NCBI RefSeq assembly: GCF_001014645.1
Contig: NZ_LASZ01000001.1
Span: 124,001 to 188,000 of the forward strand
DNA from: Luteimonas sp. FCS-9
Lineage (GTDB): Bacteria; Pseudomonadota; Gammaproteobacteria; Xanthomonadales; Xanthomonadaceae
Direction of reading: 5' to 3'
DNA length: 64,000 bases
Shown here: piece after piece, positions 41,458 through 47,712 of the stretch
How the letters are laid out: every line of letters begins with the position of its first letter
Position numbering within the stretch: the first letter of the stretch is position 1
The notes under the pieces: generated by a model
What the model was told of the DNA's origin: nothing
Databases searched by the model: none
The model's input: only the letters and a program-made list of their open reading frames with translations
Program-made: the position numbers and the translations under genes

Positions 41458-41709
41458 ATGGTCAAGAAGATATTGGGGGACGGCGACTCGATGGATATCG
41501 AGCTCAAGCCGGGCGTCATGACCCAACTCAACAACCGGAGCACCGGAAACTGGGAACTACGGGTGGAGACGATCGGCGGCTCAGTCATCACGTTCACCGT
41601 CCCCGCGGGCGGGTACTTCGGGATCAACCCGGCCGGAGACCTGGTCAGCATCAAGATGGAGGTCGGCGACCTCGCGCCCCGAGGCCCCAGGTCCATCGAC
41701 AAAAACTGA
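41458..41709 (+). CDS. Small beta-rich hypothetical protein, rightward cassette
   Basis: 83 residues (MVKKILGDGDSMDIELKPGV), all beta: repeated strand pattern with GGSVITFTVPAGGYFGINPA. A GGAGG ribosome-binding site is present seven bases upstream. Its end overlaps a possible leftward gene. No family is recognised. Confidence 0.65.
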   Translation: MVKKILGDGDSMDIELKPGVMTQLNNRSTGNWELRVETIGGSVITFTVPAGGYFGINPAGDLVSIKMEVGDLAPRGPRSIDKN

Positions 41710-41784
41710 AATTACGTCTCCGTCGCGCACGGCGCGGACCCGGACCGGCCACGGAAACCGGGACCGGATTTCCAAGACGGCCAT
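41581..41784 (-). CDS. Possible small protein translationally coupled to the Cro-like gene
   Basis: 67 residues; the ATG overlaps the stop of the Cro-like gene, with GGAGG nine bases upstream. The first 35 residues (MAVLEIRSRFPWPVRVRAVR) look genuine, but the rest lies antisense to the rightward 41458 gene. It may be a truncated remnant. Confidence 0.35.
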   Translation of the reverse strand: MAVLEIRSRFPWPVRVRAVRDGDVISVFVDGPGASGREVADLHLDADQVSGRVDPEVPARGDGERDD

Positions 41785-42023
41785 CAGGCCACCTCCACGG
41801 GCGGCCCGATTCGATCCGCGTCCGGGTCGTCAACGACCGCGCCGAAGATGTCGGGGCGCCTGAGTCGCTCAATCTCCGGGATGCCGCGGTACTTCCAGTT
41901 CTGGACGCGCTGGACGCCACGTGGAAGCTCGAACCCCAGCTTCCTGGCCAGTTCTGCAGGGCCGCCAAGCGCTTCGATCACGCTGGCGTCGTCGTGGTAG
42001 AGGGGGCTAGGACTAGTGGTCAT
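41784..42023 (-). CDS. Cro-like / YdaS-like HTH regulator
   Basis: 79 residues starting MTTSPSPLYHDD. The helix-turn-helix lies at about 15-50 (VIEALGGPAELARKLGFELP, GVQRVQNWKYRGIPEIERL), the single-domain Cro/YdaS type that binds operator DNA. It diverges from the CI repressor. The ATG at 42023 coincides with the expected transcription start, so its mRNA would be leaderless; the alternative ATG at 42041 lies upstream of the promoter -10 element. Confidence 0.8.
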   Translation of the reverse strand: MTTSPSPLYHDDASVIEALGGPAELARKLGFELPRGVQRVQNWKYRGIPEIERLRRPDIFGAVVDDPDADRIGPPVEVA

Positions 42024-42029
42024 GGCGAG

Positions 42030-42058
42030 ATTAAACGCCATGTGTAATCAGGAGTCAA
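42030..42058 (-). promoter_or_regulatory. Leftward early promoter (cro-side)
   Basis: On the minus strand TTGACT (42053-42058), 17 bases, TTTAAT (42030-42035). These hexamers and spacing are identical to the rightward promoter at 44346. It overlaps operator O1 and part of O2. Confidence 0.8.
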
Positions 42059-42085
42059 CGCGACGTGTAACAACGCGGCGTTTAG
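42031..42085. promoter_or_regulatory. CI/Cro operator region, three sites
   Basis: Three related 17-bp palindromes: O1 TTAAACGCCATGTGTAA (42031-42047), O2 GTCAACGCGACGTGTAA (42054-42070), O3 AACAACGCGGCGTTTAG (42069-42085). Consensus half-site TTAAACGC. The sites lie between the divergent cro-like and CI genes and cover the leftward promoter. Confidence 0.75.
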
Positions 42086-42102
42086 CTGCCGGACAATGGG
42101 AC

Positions 42103-42798
42103 ATGTCAAAAGACGCGCCCCACCCGTCCTATCAGAGACTTCGCGAAGCACTCTCTCTAGTGCTCGACCGCGACATCACCGGCACTACCGAGGTCGGCAA
42201 CGCCCTGGGCGGTTCAGCGCAGATGGCGAACAACTGGCCGAAGCGTGGCGTTTCGAAGGAGGGCGCGCAGGAGGCTCAGTCGCGCTACGGCATCAGCGCC
42301 GTTTGGATTCGTCAAGGTCAAGAGCCGATGCTGGTCGAGGGGGCGCACCGGGTCGCCACTCGTGAGACTGGCGGTAACTACCTTCGCGTGCAGCAATTGG
42401 ACGGCGAGGGAGACATGGGAGACGGACGGATCAACGAGGACTACCCGGAGGTGGTCCGATCGATGGATTTCGCCGAGGCCTACATCCGCAGCGTGATTGG
42501 GTTCGTGCCCCCGCCCGGCCGCTTGTGCCTGGTCACCGGTCGCGGCGACTCGATGATTCCGATCATCCAGCCAGGCGACGTCGTCATCGTGGACACAGGC
42601 GTGCAGTCATACGAGGGAGACGGCGTCTACCTCATCAACTCTGGCAACGGGCAGCAGATCAAGGGGCTGCAGGACCGAGGCGACTCGATCTACGTAGTGA
42701 GCGCCAACACTAGCCTGTATCCAGCCTTCCCAATTCCTCCCGGGGCCGTGATTGGCGGCAAGGTCTACGTTCGGAACAGGATAGACCGTCTGAACTAG
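42103..42798 (+). CDS. cI: CI-type phage repressor, S24 peptidase family
   Basis: 231 residues. The N-terminal DNA-binding part is helix-turn-helix type (TEVGNALGGSAQMANNWPKR, about 30-48). The C-terminal LexA/S24 domain carries Ser150 in GRGDSMIP and Lys187 in QQIKG as the catalytic dyad, with PGDVVIVDTG between. Such repressors keep lysogeny and are inactivated when RecA is active. It starts 18 bases after operator O3; the start MSKDAPHPSYQ is chosen because earlier starts lie in the operators. Confidence 0.93.
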   Translation: MSKDAPHPSYQRLREALSLVLDRDITGTTEVGNALGGSAQMANNWPKRGVSKEGAQEAQSRYGISAVWIRQGQEPMLVEGAHRVATRETGGNYLRVQQLDGEGDMGDGRINEDYPEVVRSMDFAEAYIRSVIGFVPPPGRLCLVTGRGDSMIPIIQPGDVVIVDTGVQSYEGDGVYLINSGNGQQIKGLQDRGDSIYVVSANTSLYPAFPIPPGAVIGGKVYVRNRIDRLN

Positions 42799-43012
42799 TG
42801 GCTAGCTCCGTCAGCTGGCCTATTCATGAACGCCGGAGTGACTGCGCTCGCACTTCTTGCCATCTCTCTTGAAGTTTCACACCATGCGACCGATATTCGT
42901 ATATACAGAGGGTCGCAAGAACGCATCGAGACCCGATGGAGAGCGATATGGGCTTGTATATACGAAACGTACCGCACTACAATGGGCGGCTTCGCCAGGA
43001 GGGCGACTGTAG
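42799..43012. promoter_or_regulatory. Promoter/operator region of the toxin-antitoxin pair
   Basis: No gene. It carries an 11-bp perfect inverted repeat TTCGTATATAC (42896-42906) and GTATATACGAA (42956-42966), 49 bases apart. A promoter TTGTAT-N18-TACAAT (42954-42983) overlaps the right arm, and an AGGAGG lies before the toxin ATG. The arms probably bind the antitoxin (autoregulation). Confidence 0.65.
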
Positions 43013-43312
43013 ATGGGCAGGATCCGGTTTTCGAACGCGGTCAAGAAGAAGCTGAAAGAGAAGCATGACGTAGACACCGCCGAGGCTGAGCAGTGCTTTG
43101 CGAACAGGACCGGCAAGCTTCTTGAGGACAACCGCGAGCAGCACCTCACCGACCCACGAACCGTATGGTTCATCGCGCCTACGAATAAGGGGCGCTTACT
43201 CAAAGTGTGCTACGTCCCTAACAATGGGGACTTCGACGTGCGCACCTGCTTCCCGCCGAACGAGGTCGAAATGACCATCTATCGGAAACACGGGACTCCA
43301 ATCGACTTTTGA
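43013..43312 (+). CDS. BrnT-like toxin
   Basis: 99 residues. The pattern AVKKKLKEKHDVDTAEAEQC, then EDNREQHLTDPRTVWFIAPT and GRLLKVCYVPNNGDFDVRT, fits the BrnT-like family (RelE-type fold) of type II ribonuclease toxins, and the layout of toxin first then antitoxin is that of brnTA. AGGAGG ribosome-binding site. Codon use is less GC-rich than in neighbours, suggesting late acquisition. Confidence 0.75.
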   Translation: MGRIRFSNAVKKKLKEKHDVDTAEAEQCFANRTGKLLEDNREQHLTDPRTVWFIAPTNKGRLLKVCYVPNNGDFDVRTCFPPNEVEMTIYRKHGTPIDF

Positions 43313-43321
43313 GGAACATCA

Positions 43322-43690
43322 ATGACCACGCACACCCTTGATCCCAAGATCACCGCCAAGTGGGAAAACGGCGAGTACGGGCGTAGCGACGAGCATGTGG
43401 TAGTGGCATCGGAAGCCCTTCACAACCAACTTGACGAAGCGCTTGCGATGAAGCTCGTTTCAATCCGCCTGCCGATTCCGCTGATCGATAGCTTGAAGGC
43501 CATTGCCTCGTTTCATGAGATCGCCTACCAGCCTATGATCCGTGATCTCCTGACCAGGTTTGCCCGGTCAGAGGTGCAGCAGATCGTGAGCGAACTGGAC
43601 GCCAAGATGCGCGCTGCCCAGAGGACAGACGAATCTAGCCCACCGGTTGATTCGTTCATGGAACGCACGCGCGCTGCGGCTTGCGGCTAA
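43322..43690 (+). CDS. BrnA-like ribbon-helix-helix antitoxin
   Basis: 122 residues. An N-terminal part of about 40 residues is followed by a ribbon-helix-helix: MKLVSIRLPIPLIDSLKAIA, then FHEIAYQPMIRDLLTRFA. This is the DNA-binding and toxin-neutralising unit of BrnA/CopG-type antitoxins. Starts nine bases after the toxin stop. A terminator follows. Confidence 0.78.
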   Translation: MTTHTLDPKITAKWENGEYGRSDEHVVVASEALHNQLDEALAMKLVSIRLPIPLIDSLKAIASFHEIAYQPMIRDLLTRFARSEVQQIVSELDAKMRAAQRTDESSPPVDSFMERTRAAACG

Positions 43691-43712
43691 CAATTCATTC
43701 AAGTCGTTCCGA

Positions 43713-43740
43713 AGAAAGCCCCGCATCAGCGGGGCTTTCT
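43713..43740. terminator. Bidirectional terminator between antitoxin and lipoprotein
   Basis: Stem AGAAAGCCCCGC/GCGGGGCTTTCT with ATCA loop, T/A flanks on both sides. It serves the rightward TA pair and the leftward lipoprotein gene. Confidence 0.85.
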
Positions 43741-43766
43741 CGTTTGAGGCCGTGAGCAATGCGGCT

Positions 43767-44255
43767 CTATCGCGTCAGCATCTGGCGTACCTCGCCCCCC
43801 TCGGGAACTTCAATTCGTGTCGAGATCACTCCCCCTTGCTGGGACGATACGTAGGGGCCAGGGATCTCCCACACAACCTGCGACGTGAGGTAGTAGGCCC
43901 CAGCGGGCACGTTTTCGAACCTGAAGTTACCGGAGCCGTCAGCCTGCGTCGTGATGATGTACTTCGGCAGCCTCGGATCAGCCGGCGACAGAGCACGGTT
44001 CACCAGATACGAGTTTTCGTACCAGAACGTGCTGTAGCTGGTCACCGGATTCAGAGCGACCTCGCTTCCCGCGCCATAGCGCACCTCGCCGATCCGCGTG
44101 CGAAGGAAGACCTGGCCCGTCACCACGGCCGTTCCTTTACGCGCCTCGAGCCCTGCGTATTCGTGCTCCGGAAAAACTGGCCGTACGCCTGGTGCCGAGG
44201 CGCATGCCGTCAGGGCAGCAGTTGCGATCACAACTGCGGCGATCTTCATCTTCAT
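43767..44255 (-). CDS. Prophage lipoprotein with carboxypeptidase-regulatory-like domain
   Basis: 162 residues. The signal peptide MKMKIAAVVIATAALTACAS ends in lipobox LTAC. The mature part has a beta-sandwich pattern with TTQADGSGNFRFENVPAGAY, the DGxFxFxxVPxGxY signature of carboxypeptidase regulatory-like/transthyretin-type domains. It is likely anchored in the outer or inner membrane. Placed between immunity and the rightward operon, with lower GC, it looks like a lysogenic conversion gene, perhaps blocking superinfection. Confidence 0.78.
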   Translation of the reverse strand: MKMKIAAVVIATAALTACASAPGVRPVFPEHEYAGLEARKGTAVVTGQVFLRTRIGEVRYGAGSEVALNPVTSYSTFWYENSYLVNRALSPADPRLPKYIITTQADGSGNFRFENVPAGAYYLTSQVVWEIPGPYVSSQQGGVISTRIEVPEGGEVRQMLTR

Positions 44256-44345
44256 CCTTCCCCCTCGCGATCCGTTGATGGTGGAGCTCCAGCGCGACGC
44301 CGCGGCCGCAAGTTCAATTCTACTAGGCACCCTATAAACACGGTG

Positions 44346-44374
44346 TTGACTTATTTTTAAACGCTGCGTTTAAT
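44346..44374 (+). promoter_or_regulatory. Rightward promoter overlapped by a perfect repressor operator
   Basis: TTGACT (44346-44351), 17 bases, TTTAAT (44369-44374). The 17-bp palindrome TTAAACGCTGCGTTTAA (44357-44373) covers spacer and -10. It matches the CI/Cro operators at 42031-42085, so the repressor should control the rightward operon including the DGR. Confidence 0.82.
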
Positions 44375-44475
44375 GGCTTCGTCGACTGGCACTCCCGCCA
44401 GCGACGGGCGACCGGCGAGTCACCTTCCCCCTGAGGTGACTCGCCGCCGCCCTCCTGATCGGCCGGAGGGTGTCC

Positions 44476-44976
44476 ATGTCCCAGCAGTCCGCATTCCGTC
44501 GCAGCCAGCGCCGCACCGCGCTGGCCTTCGCCGCCGTCTACGGCGCCATCACCGTCGCGATCGTGGCCTGCTCGCCCGGCGAGGCCGCCGCCCCGGCTGC
44601 CGCGGTCATCGACGACGCCGGCGCGCCGGCGACCCTGGTGCTGGCCGAACGCCGGCTCTGCGCCGCGGTCGTCGTCTACGGCGCGGTGCGCAGTGACGCG
44701 TACGACCAAGCAGCCGTGGCCGCGCGCACCGCGCTCAACGGGTTCAACGAGCTGGGCCATACGCCCGACTGCGGCCTCGCCCTGACCCGCACCGTCGCCG
44801 CGGGCGTCGATCCCGACCGCTGGCAGCGCGCGCTGGACGCCGTCGACGCGATCGAGGACGGCAGCTACGTGGTTCCCCTCGCCTGCTCCCGCGCCGCCGT
44901 GATCCTCCCCTCCCGGGCGGCGGTGCGGGCGCAGTGCGTTTTCGGCGATCTGGCGTTCGTGGAGTCGGGTCGATGA
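44476..44976 (+). CDS. Membrane or exported protein, first gene of the rightward operon
   Basis: 166 residues. After a basic start (MSQQSAFRRSQRRT) comes a hydrophobic helix (ALAFAAVYGAITVAIVAC), either a membrane anchor or a lipoprotein-like signal. The remainder is soluble with several cysteines. A GGAGG ribosome-binding site lies seven bases before the ATG. No family recognised. It starts the operon controlled from 44346. Confidence 0.6.
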   Translation: MSQQSAFRRSQRRTALAFAAVYGAITVAIVACSPGEAAAPAAAVIDDAGAPATLVLAERRLCAAVVVYGAVRSDAYDQAAVAARTALNGFNELGHTPDCGLALTRTVAAGVDPDRWQRALDAVDAIEDGSYVVPLACSRAAVILPSRAAVRAQCVFGDLAFVESGR

Positions 44977-45395
44977 GCCGCGGCACCGCGTTGACGGCGG
45001 CCGATCGTGCTGCGATTCGCATGGCGATGGACACCCCCATGACGGACGACGAGGCGATCAGCCTGATCGCCGAGCTCGTGCTGCTGGCGACGGAGTTGAT
45101 GAAGGTCGCAACGCCCGCGCAGCAGCGGGCCCTGATGCCGACGGTGGTTCGCGCCGGGAACATGGCGCCCTATGTGCGTGACCGCCTCCGGGCCAATGCC
45201 GACCACCCCGACGCACAGCTGATCGCCGCGGCGCGGGACATGCGCAACGCCCTGTCCTCTGCCCGCGGCGTCCTGGCAAGCGCGCTTCGCGCCGCCGCGC
45301 CCGACATGTTCGAGTCGGATGCCGATATCGCCGAGCACCTGACGATCCAGATGATCGACGCGGCCCTGCAACGCGCGTCCGGAGCGAAGCCGTGA
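44973..45395 (+). CDS. Helical hypothetical phage protein
   Basis: 140 residues, all helix (DEAISLIAELVLLATELMKV, MRNALSSARGVLASALRAA). The ATG overlaps the preceding stop. No motif is recognised. Confidence 0.55.
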   Translation: MSRGTALTAADRAAIRMAMDTPMTDDEAISLIAELVLLATELMKVATPAQQRALMPTVVRAGNMAPYVRDRLRANADHPDAQLIAAARDMRNALSSARGVLASALRAAAPDMFESDADIAEHLTIQMIDAALQRASGAKP

Positions 45396-45487
45396 CCCGC
45401 CGCGCCCTGTTCTGGATCGGCGTCGCCGCGGGCGCCGCGCTCTGGGCGCTCCTGGGCGCCGTTGACGCCACGGGCTGCCGGCCATGA
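45392..45487 (+). CDS. 31-residue membrane peptide
   Basis: GTG start overlapping the preceding stop (GTGA) and ATGA overlap at its end, so the whole gene fits exactly between its neighbours. One membrane helix: FWIGVAAGAALWALLGAV. Very short, but the precise coupling at both ends supports translation. Confidence 0.6.
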   Translation: MTRRALFWIGVAAGAALWALLGAVDATGCRP

Positions 45488-45726
45488 GGATCCTCGACGT
45501 ATCCGGAGTGCTCGAGCGCGCCGGCGCCGACCGTGAGGCCGCTGAGGGCTCGCAGGCGCATGCGCTGGCCGAGGTCGACGCCACGTTCGTCCAACTGCGC
45601 CGCATGCTCGGCGCAACTGTTACCGCGCTGCGCTCGTTCCAGGAGGGCAACACCGACGGCGCGTTCGCCCAGGAAGTGGCGGACGCGGCCGAGGCTGCGC
45701 TGCGCCGCGTGGGCGGTGCGCTGTGA
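45484..45726 (+). CDS. Small helical phage protein
   Basis: 80 residues (MRILDVSGVLERAGADREAA) with helical, Ala-rich composition and a coiled-coil-like middle. Coupled to both neighbours by overlaps. No function is assigned. Confidence 0.55.
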   Translation: MRILDVSGVLERAGADREAAEGSQAHALAEVDATFVQLRRMLGATVTALRSFQEGNTDGAFAQEVADAAEAALRRVGGAL

Positions 45727-45935
45727 CCACTGCAGACCACACCCTCATCGTCGCCCTGACGGCGCTCAGCCTGCTGGCCTGGATCTCGGCCACCGCCTGG
45801 GGCGCGATCGTGTTCGGCGACTGGCTGCAGGCGCGCGGCGTCTCCATGCGCGTTGCCGACCGCGTCGAGCAGATCACCTGGGCCCTCGCGGTCGTAGGCG
45901 GGGTGGTCGTTGCTGTGCTGGTGGCGTCCGCATGA
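45723..45935 (+). CDS. Small two-span membrane protein
   Basis: 70 residues, GTG start overlapping the preceding stop. Two membrane helices: LIVALTALSLLAWISATAWG and ALAVVGGVVVAVLVASA, with a basic loop between. No family is recognised. Confidence 0.6.
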   Translation: MTTADHTLIVALTALSLLAWISATAWGAIVFGDWLQARGVSMRVADRVEQITWALAVVGGVVVAVLVASA

Positions 45936-46738
45936 AGGCGCTCGGCCAGCACATGACGCCGGACTGGGCAGCGGCAGAGCTCGTGGACCGCTACTTCGCG
46001 GACCTCGGTGCCGACGACCACGTGCTCGAGCCGACCTGCGGCCGCGGCGCGTTCCTGCGCGCTGTCCCGGAGCACGTCGCGGCGACGGGCGTCGAGATCG
46101 ATCCCGACCTCGCCGCGATCGCACGCGCCAACACCGGCCGGCCGGTCATCGTCGGCGACTTCCGGATGGTCGACCTGCGCGTGCAGCCGACGGCCGTGGT
46201 CGGGAATCCGCCGTTTGTGACGCGCACCATCGGCGAGATCCTTGAGCGTTGCTGGCAGCTGCTCCCGGACGAAGGTCGCGTCGGCATGATCCTGCCGGCC
46301 TACTGCCTGCAGACGGCGTCGACGACGGTAGCGCTGGCCGAGCGCTGGTCCATCCGCCAGGACATGCTGCCGCGCAACCTCTTCGGGCGGCTCGTCTACC
46401 CGATTTGCTTTGCGGTGCTCACGAAGGGCGCGGCGCGCGGACTCGTCGGGTTCGCCCTGTATCACGAGCAGCACGCCGTGACGCGCCTGCGCACGCGGTA
46501 CAGGGCCCTGCTGGCCAGCGGCGAGGGCTCGGCCTGGGTCGCGATCACCCGCGCCGCCATGGAGGCCCTGGGCGGCCGCGCCAGCCTGCAACAGCTCTAC
46601 CGCGAGATCGACGGCCACCGGCCGACCCCGAATCCCTTCTGGCAGGCCAAGGTCCGGCAGACCGTGCAGCGCATCGCTGTGCGCGTCGACGCCGGCGTCT
46701 GGGCCCTGCCACCCACCCTGGAGCACGCCGCAGCATGA
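45932..46738 (+). CDS. DNA adenine-N6 methyltransferase-like protein
   Basis: 268 residues. AdoMet-binding motif I is VLEPTCGRGAFL (31-42) and the catalytic motif IV is GNPPF (91-95), the (D/N)PP(Y/F) of N6-adenine methyltransferases. The start MKALGQHMTPDWAAAELVD resembles type I/II modification enzymes near their motif X. The phage thus has both a cytosine-5 and an adenine methylase, likely protecting DNA from restriction. It lies in the CI-controlled rightward operon. Confidence 0.88.
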   Translation: MKALGQHMTPDWAAAELVDRYFADLGADDHVLEPTCGRGAFLRAVPEHVAATGVEIDPDLAAIARANTGRPVIVGDFRMVDLRVQPTAVVGNPPFVTRTIGEILERCWQLLPDEGRVGMILPAYCLQTASTTVALAERWSIRQDMLPRNLFGRLVYPICFAVLTKGAARGLVGFALYHEQHAVTRLRTRYRALLASGEGSAWVAITRAAMEALGGRASLQQLYREIDGHRPTPNPFWQAKVRQTVQRIAVRVDAGVWALPPTLEHAAA

Positions 46739-47103
46739 AAGAGCCCTCGATCACCGTCGCCTTCCGCCCGTTCACGCTGGCCCTGCGCCGCACGAACGCC
46801 GCCGGCGAGTTCGTCGCCACGCTGTCGCTGACCGGCGCGCCGACCGCGCTGGTGCATAGCACGGCGAGCACCCACGCGGGGGTGCGCACCGACACGCCGA
46901 CGCCCTGCCTGCAGATCGGCACCGCGCAGTTTGCAGTGCCCACGCGCCAGCTCGCCCGCATCGGCGAGTGGCTCGTCGCTCAGCACGCACCCGTTGATCT
47001 CTCCACAGCTCTCGCGTCAGAAGCCGGCGCTGAGCCCCGCGAGCAGGTGGCTGAGCCGTGGCGGGAGCCCACAGCAACCCCCACCCCCACGCCGACGTAC
47101 TGA
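46735..47103 (+). CDS. Hypothetical phage protein upstream of the DGR
   Basis: 122 residues. N-terminal beta part (ITVAFRPFTLALRRTNAAG) and a Pro/Thr-rich C-terminal end (EPTATPTPTPTY after WR). ATG overlaps the methylase stop. It has no visible similarity to the DGR targets. No function is assigned. Confidence 0.55.
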   Translation: MKEPSITVAFRPFTLALRRTNAAGEFVATLSLTGAPTALVHSTASTHAGVRTDTPTPCLQIGTAQFAVPTRQLARIGEWLVAQHAPVDLSTALASEAGAEPREQVAEPWREPTATPTPTPTY

Positions 47104-47150
47104 CGCAGTCCCTTCACCCCAACCGCCGGCACGCCGGCAAAGGATTCCCC

Positions 47151-47642
47151 GTGTCCGACTCCATCCCGAACGCTGCCACCGACCAGGCGCTCAAGATCCT
47201 CGCCGACGGCAGCGAAGTCCCCGCAACCGATCCGCGTACCGACCACGTCGCCGTGCTGTTCCCCGACGGTTGGATGGTCGCCTGCCGGCCGCTCACCGAT
47301 ACGGACGGCGAGTCGCTGCCGAACGCCGACGCTGTCGATGCCGCCGCCGCGGCTCTCGATCTGCTGGGGCACAACGACTGGCAGACCGCGCCACTCGACG
47401 AAGTGTGGCTGCGCCACATCCTCAAGCACGACCGTTACGACCCGGCGCTCGACAGCAACCTGTTCCCCAATCTCGCGCGCGGTGACTGGTACTGGACCGG
47501 TACGAACACGCCCTGGTCGAAAGACACGGCGTCGTCGTCGGCGTCGTCCGCGTTCGGCGTCTTTCTCGGCCTCGGCCACGTCGGCAGCGTCCCCCGGTAC
47601 CTCTCGGGGTTCGGGCTGGCGTGTCGTCGTGCCCGTCAGTAG
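47151..47642 (+). CDS. DGR target protein 1 with variable C-terminus
   Basis: 163 residues, GTG start with AAAGGA six bases upstream. The N-terminal 60 residues contain ADGSEVPATDPRTDHVAVLF; a WYWTG motif at about 115 begins the C-type-lectin-like (DUF1566/Lcl-like) domain that ends in the variable repeat and GFGLACRRARQ. Eleven variable codons lie between TASSSASSAF and SGFG. There is no signal peptide, so it acts inside the cell or on the virion. It is a paralogue of target 2. Confidence 0.9.
   Translation: MSDSIPNAATDQALKILADGSEVPATDPRTDHVAVLFPDGWMVACRPLTDTDGESLPNADAVDAAAAALDLLGHNDWQTAPLDEVWLRHILKHDRYDPALDSNLFPNLARGDWYWTGTNTPWSKDTASSSASSAFGVFLGLGHVGSVPRYLSGFGLACRRARQ
47526..47636 (+). repeat. 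DGR variable repeat VR1
   Basis: 111 bp, collinear with TR (48910-49020). 18 substitutions, all at positions where TR has A, out of 21 adenines in the variable segment; no gap and no other change. The stop codon lies six bases beyond. A short hairpin GTCGC-N9-GCGAC follows at 47642-47660, in the place where DGRs often have one. Confidence 0.96.
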
Positions 47643-47712
47643 TCGCCCCTCTGCCGCGACCCACCTCCCCCGCGCGTTGCCGCACCAGCCCACTCACCCA
47701 TAGGAATCCATC

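Noticed and set aside
42826-43068. 80-codon plus frame before the toxin gene
   Set aside because: It overlaps the promoter and operator arms and the toxin start, has no ribosome-binding site and no conserved look.
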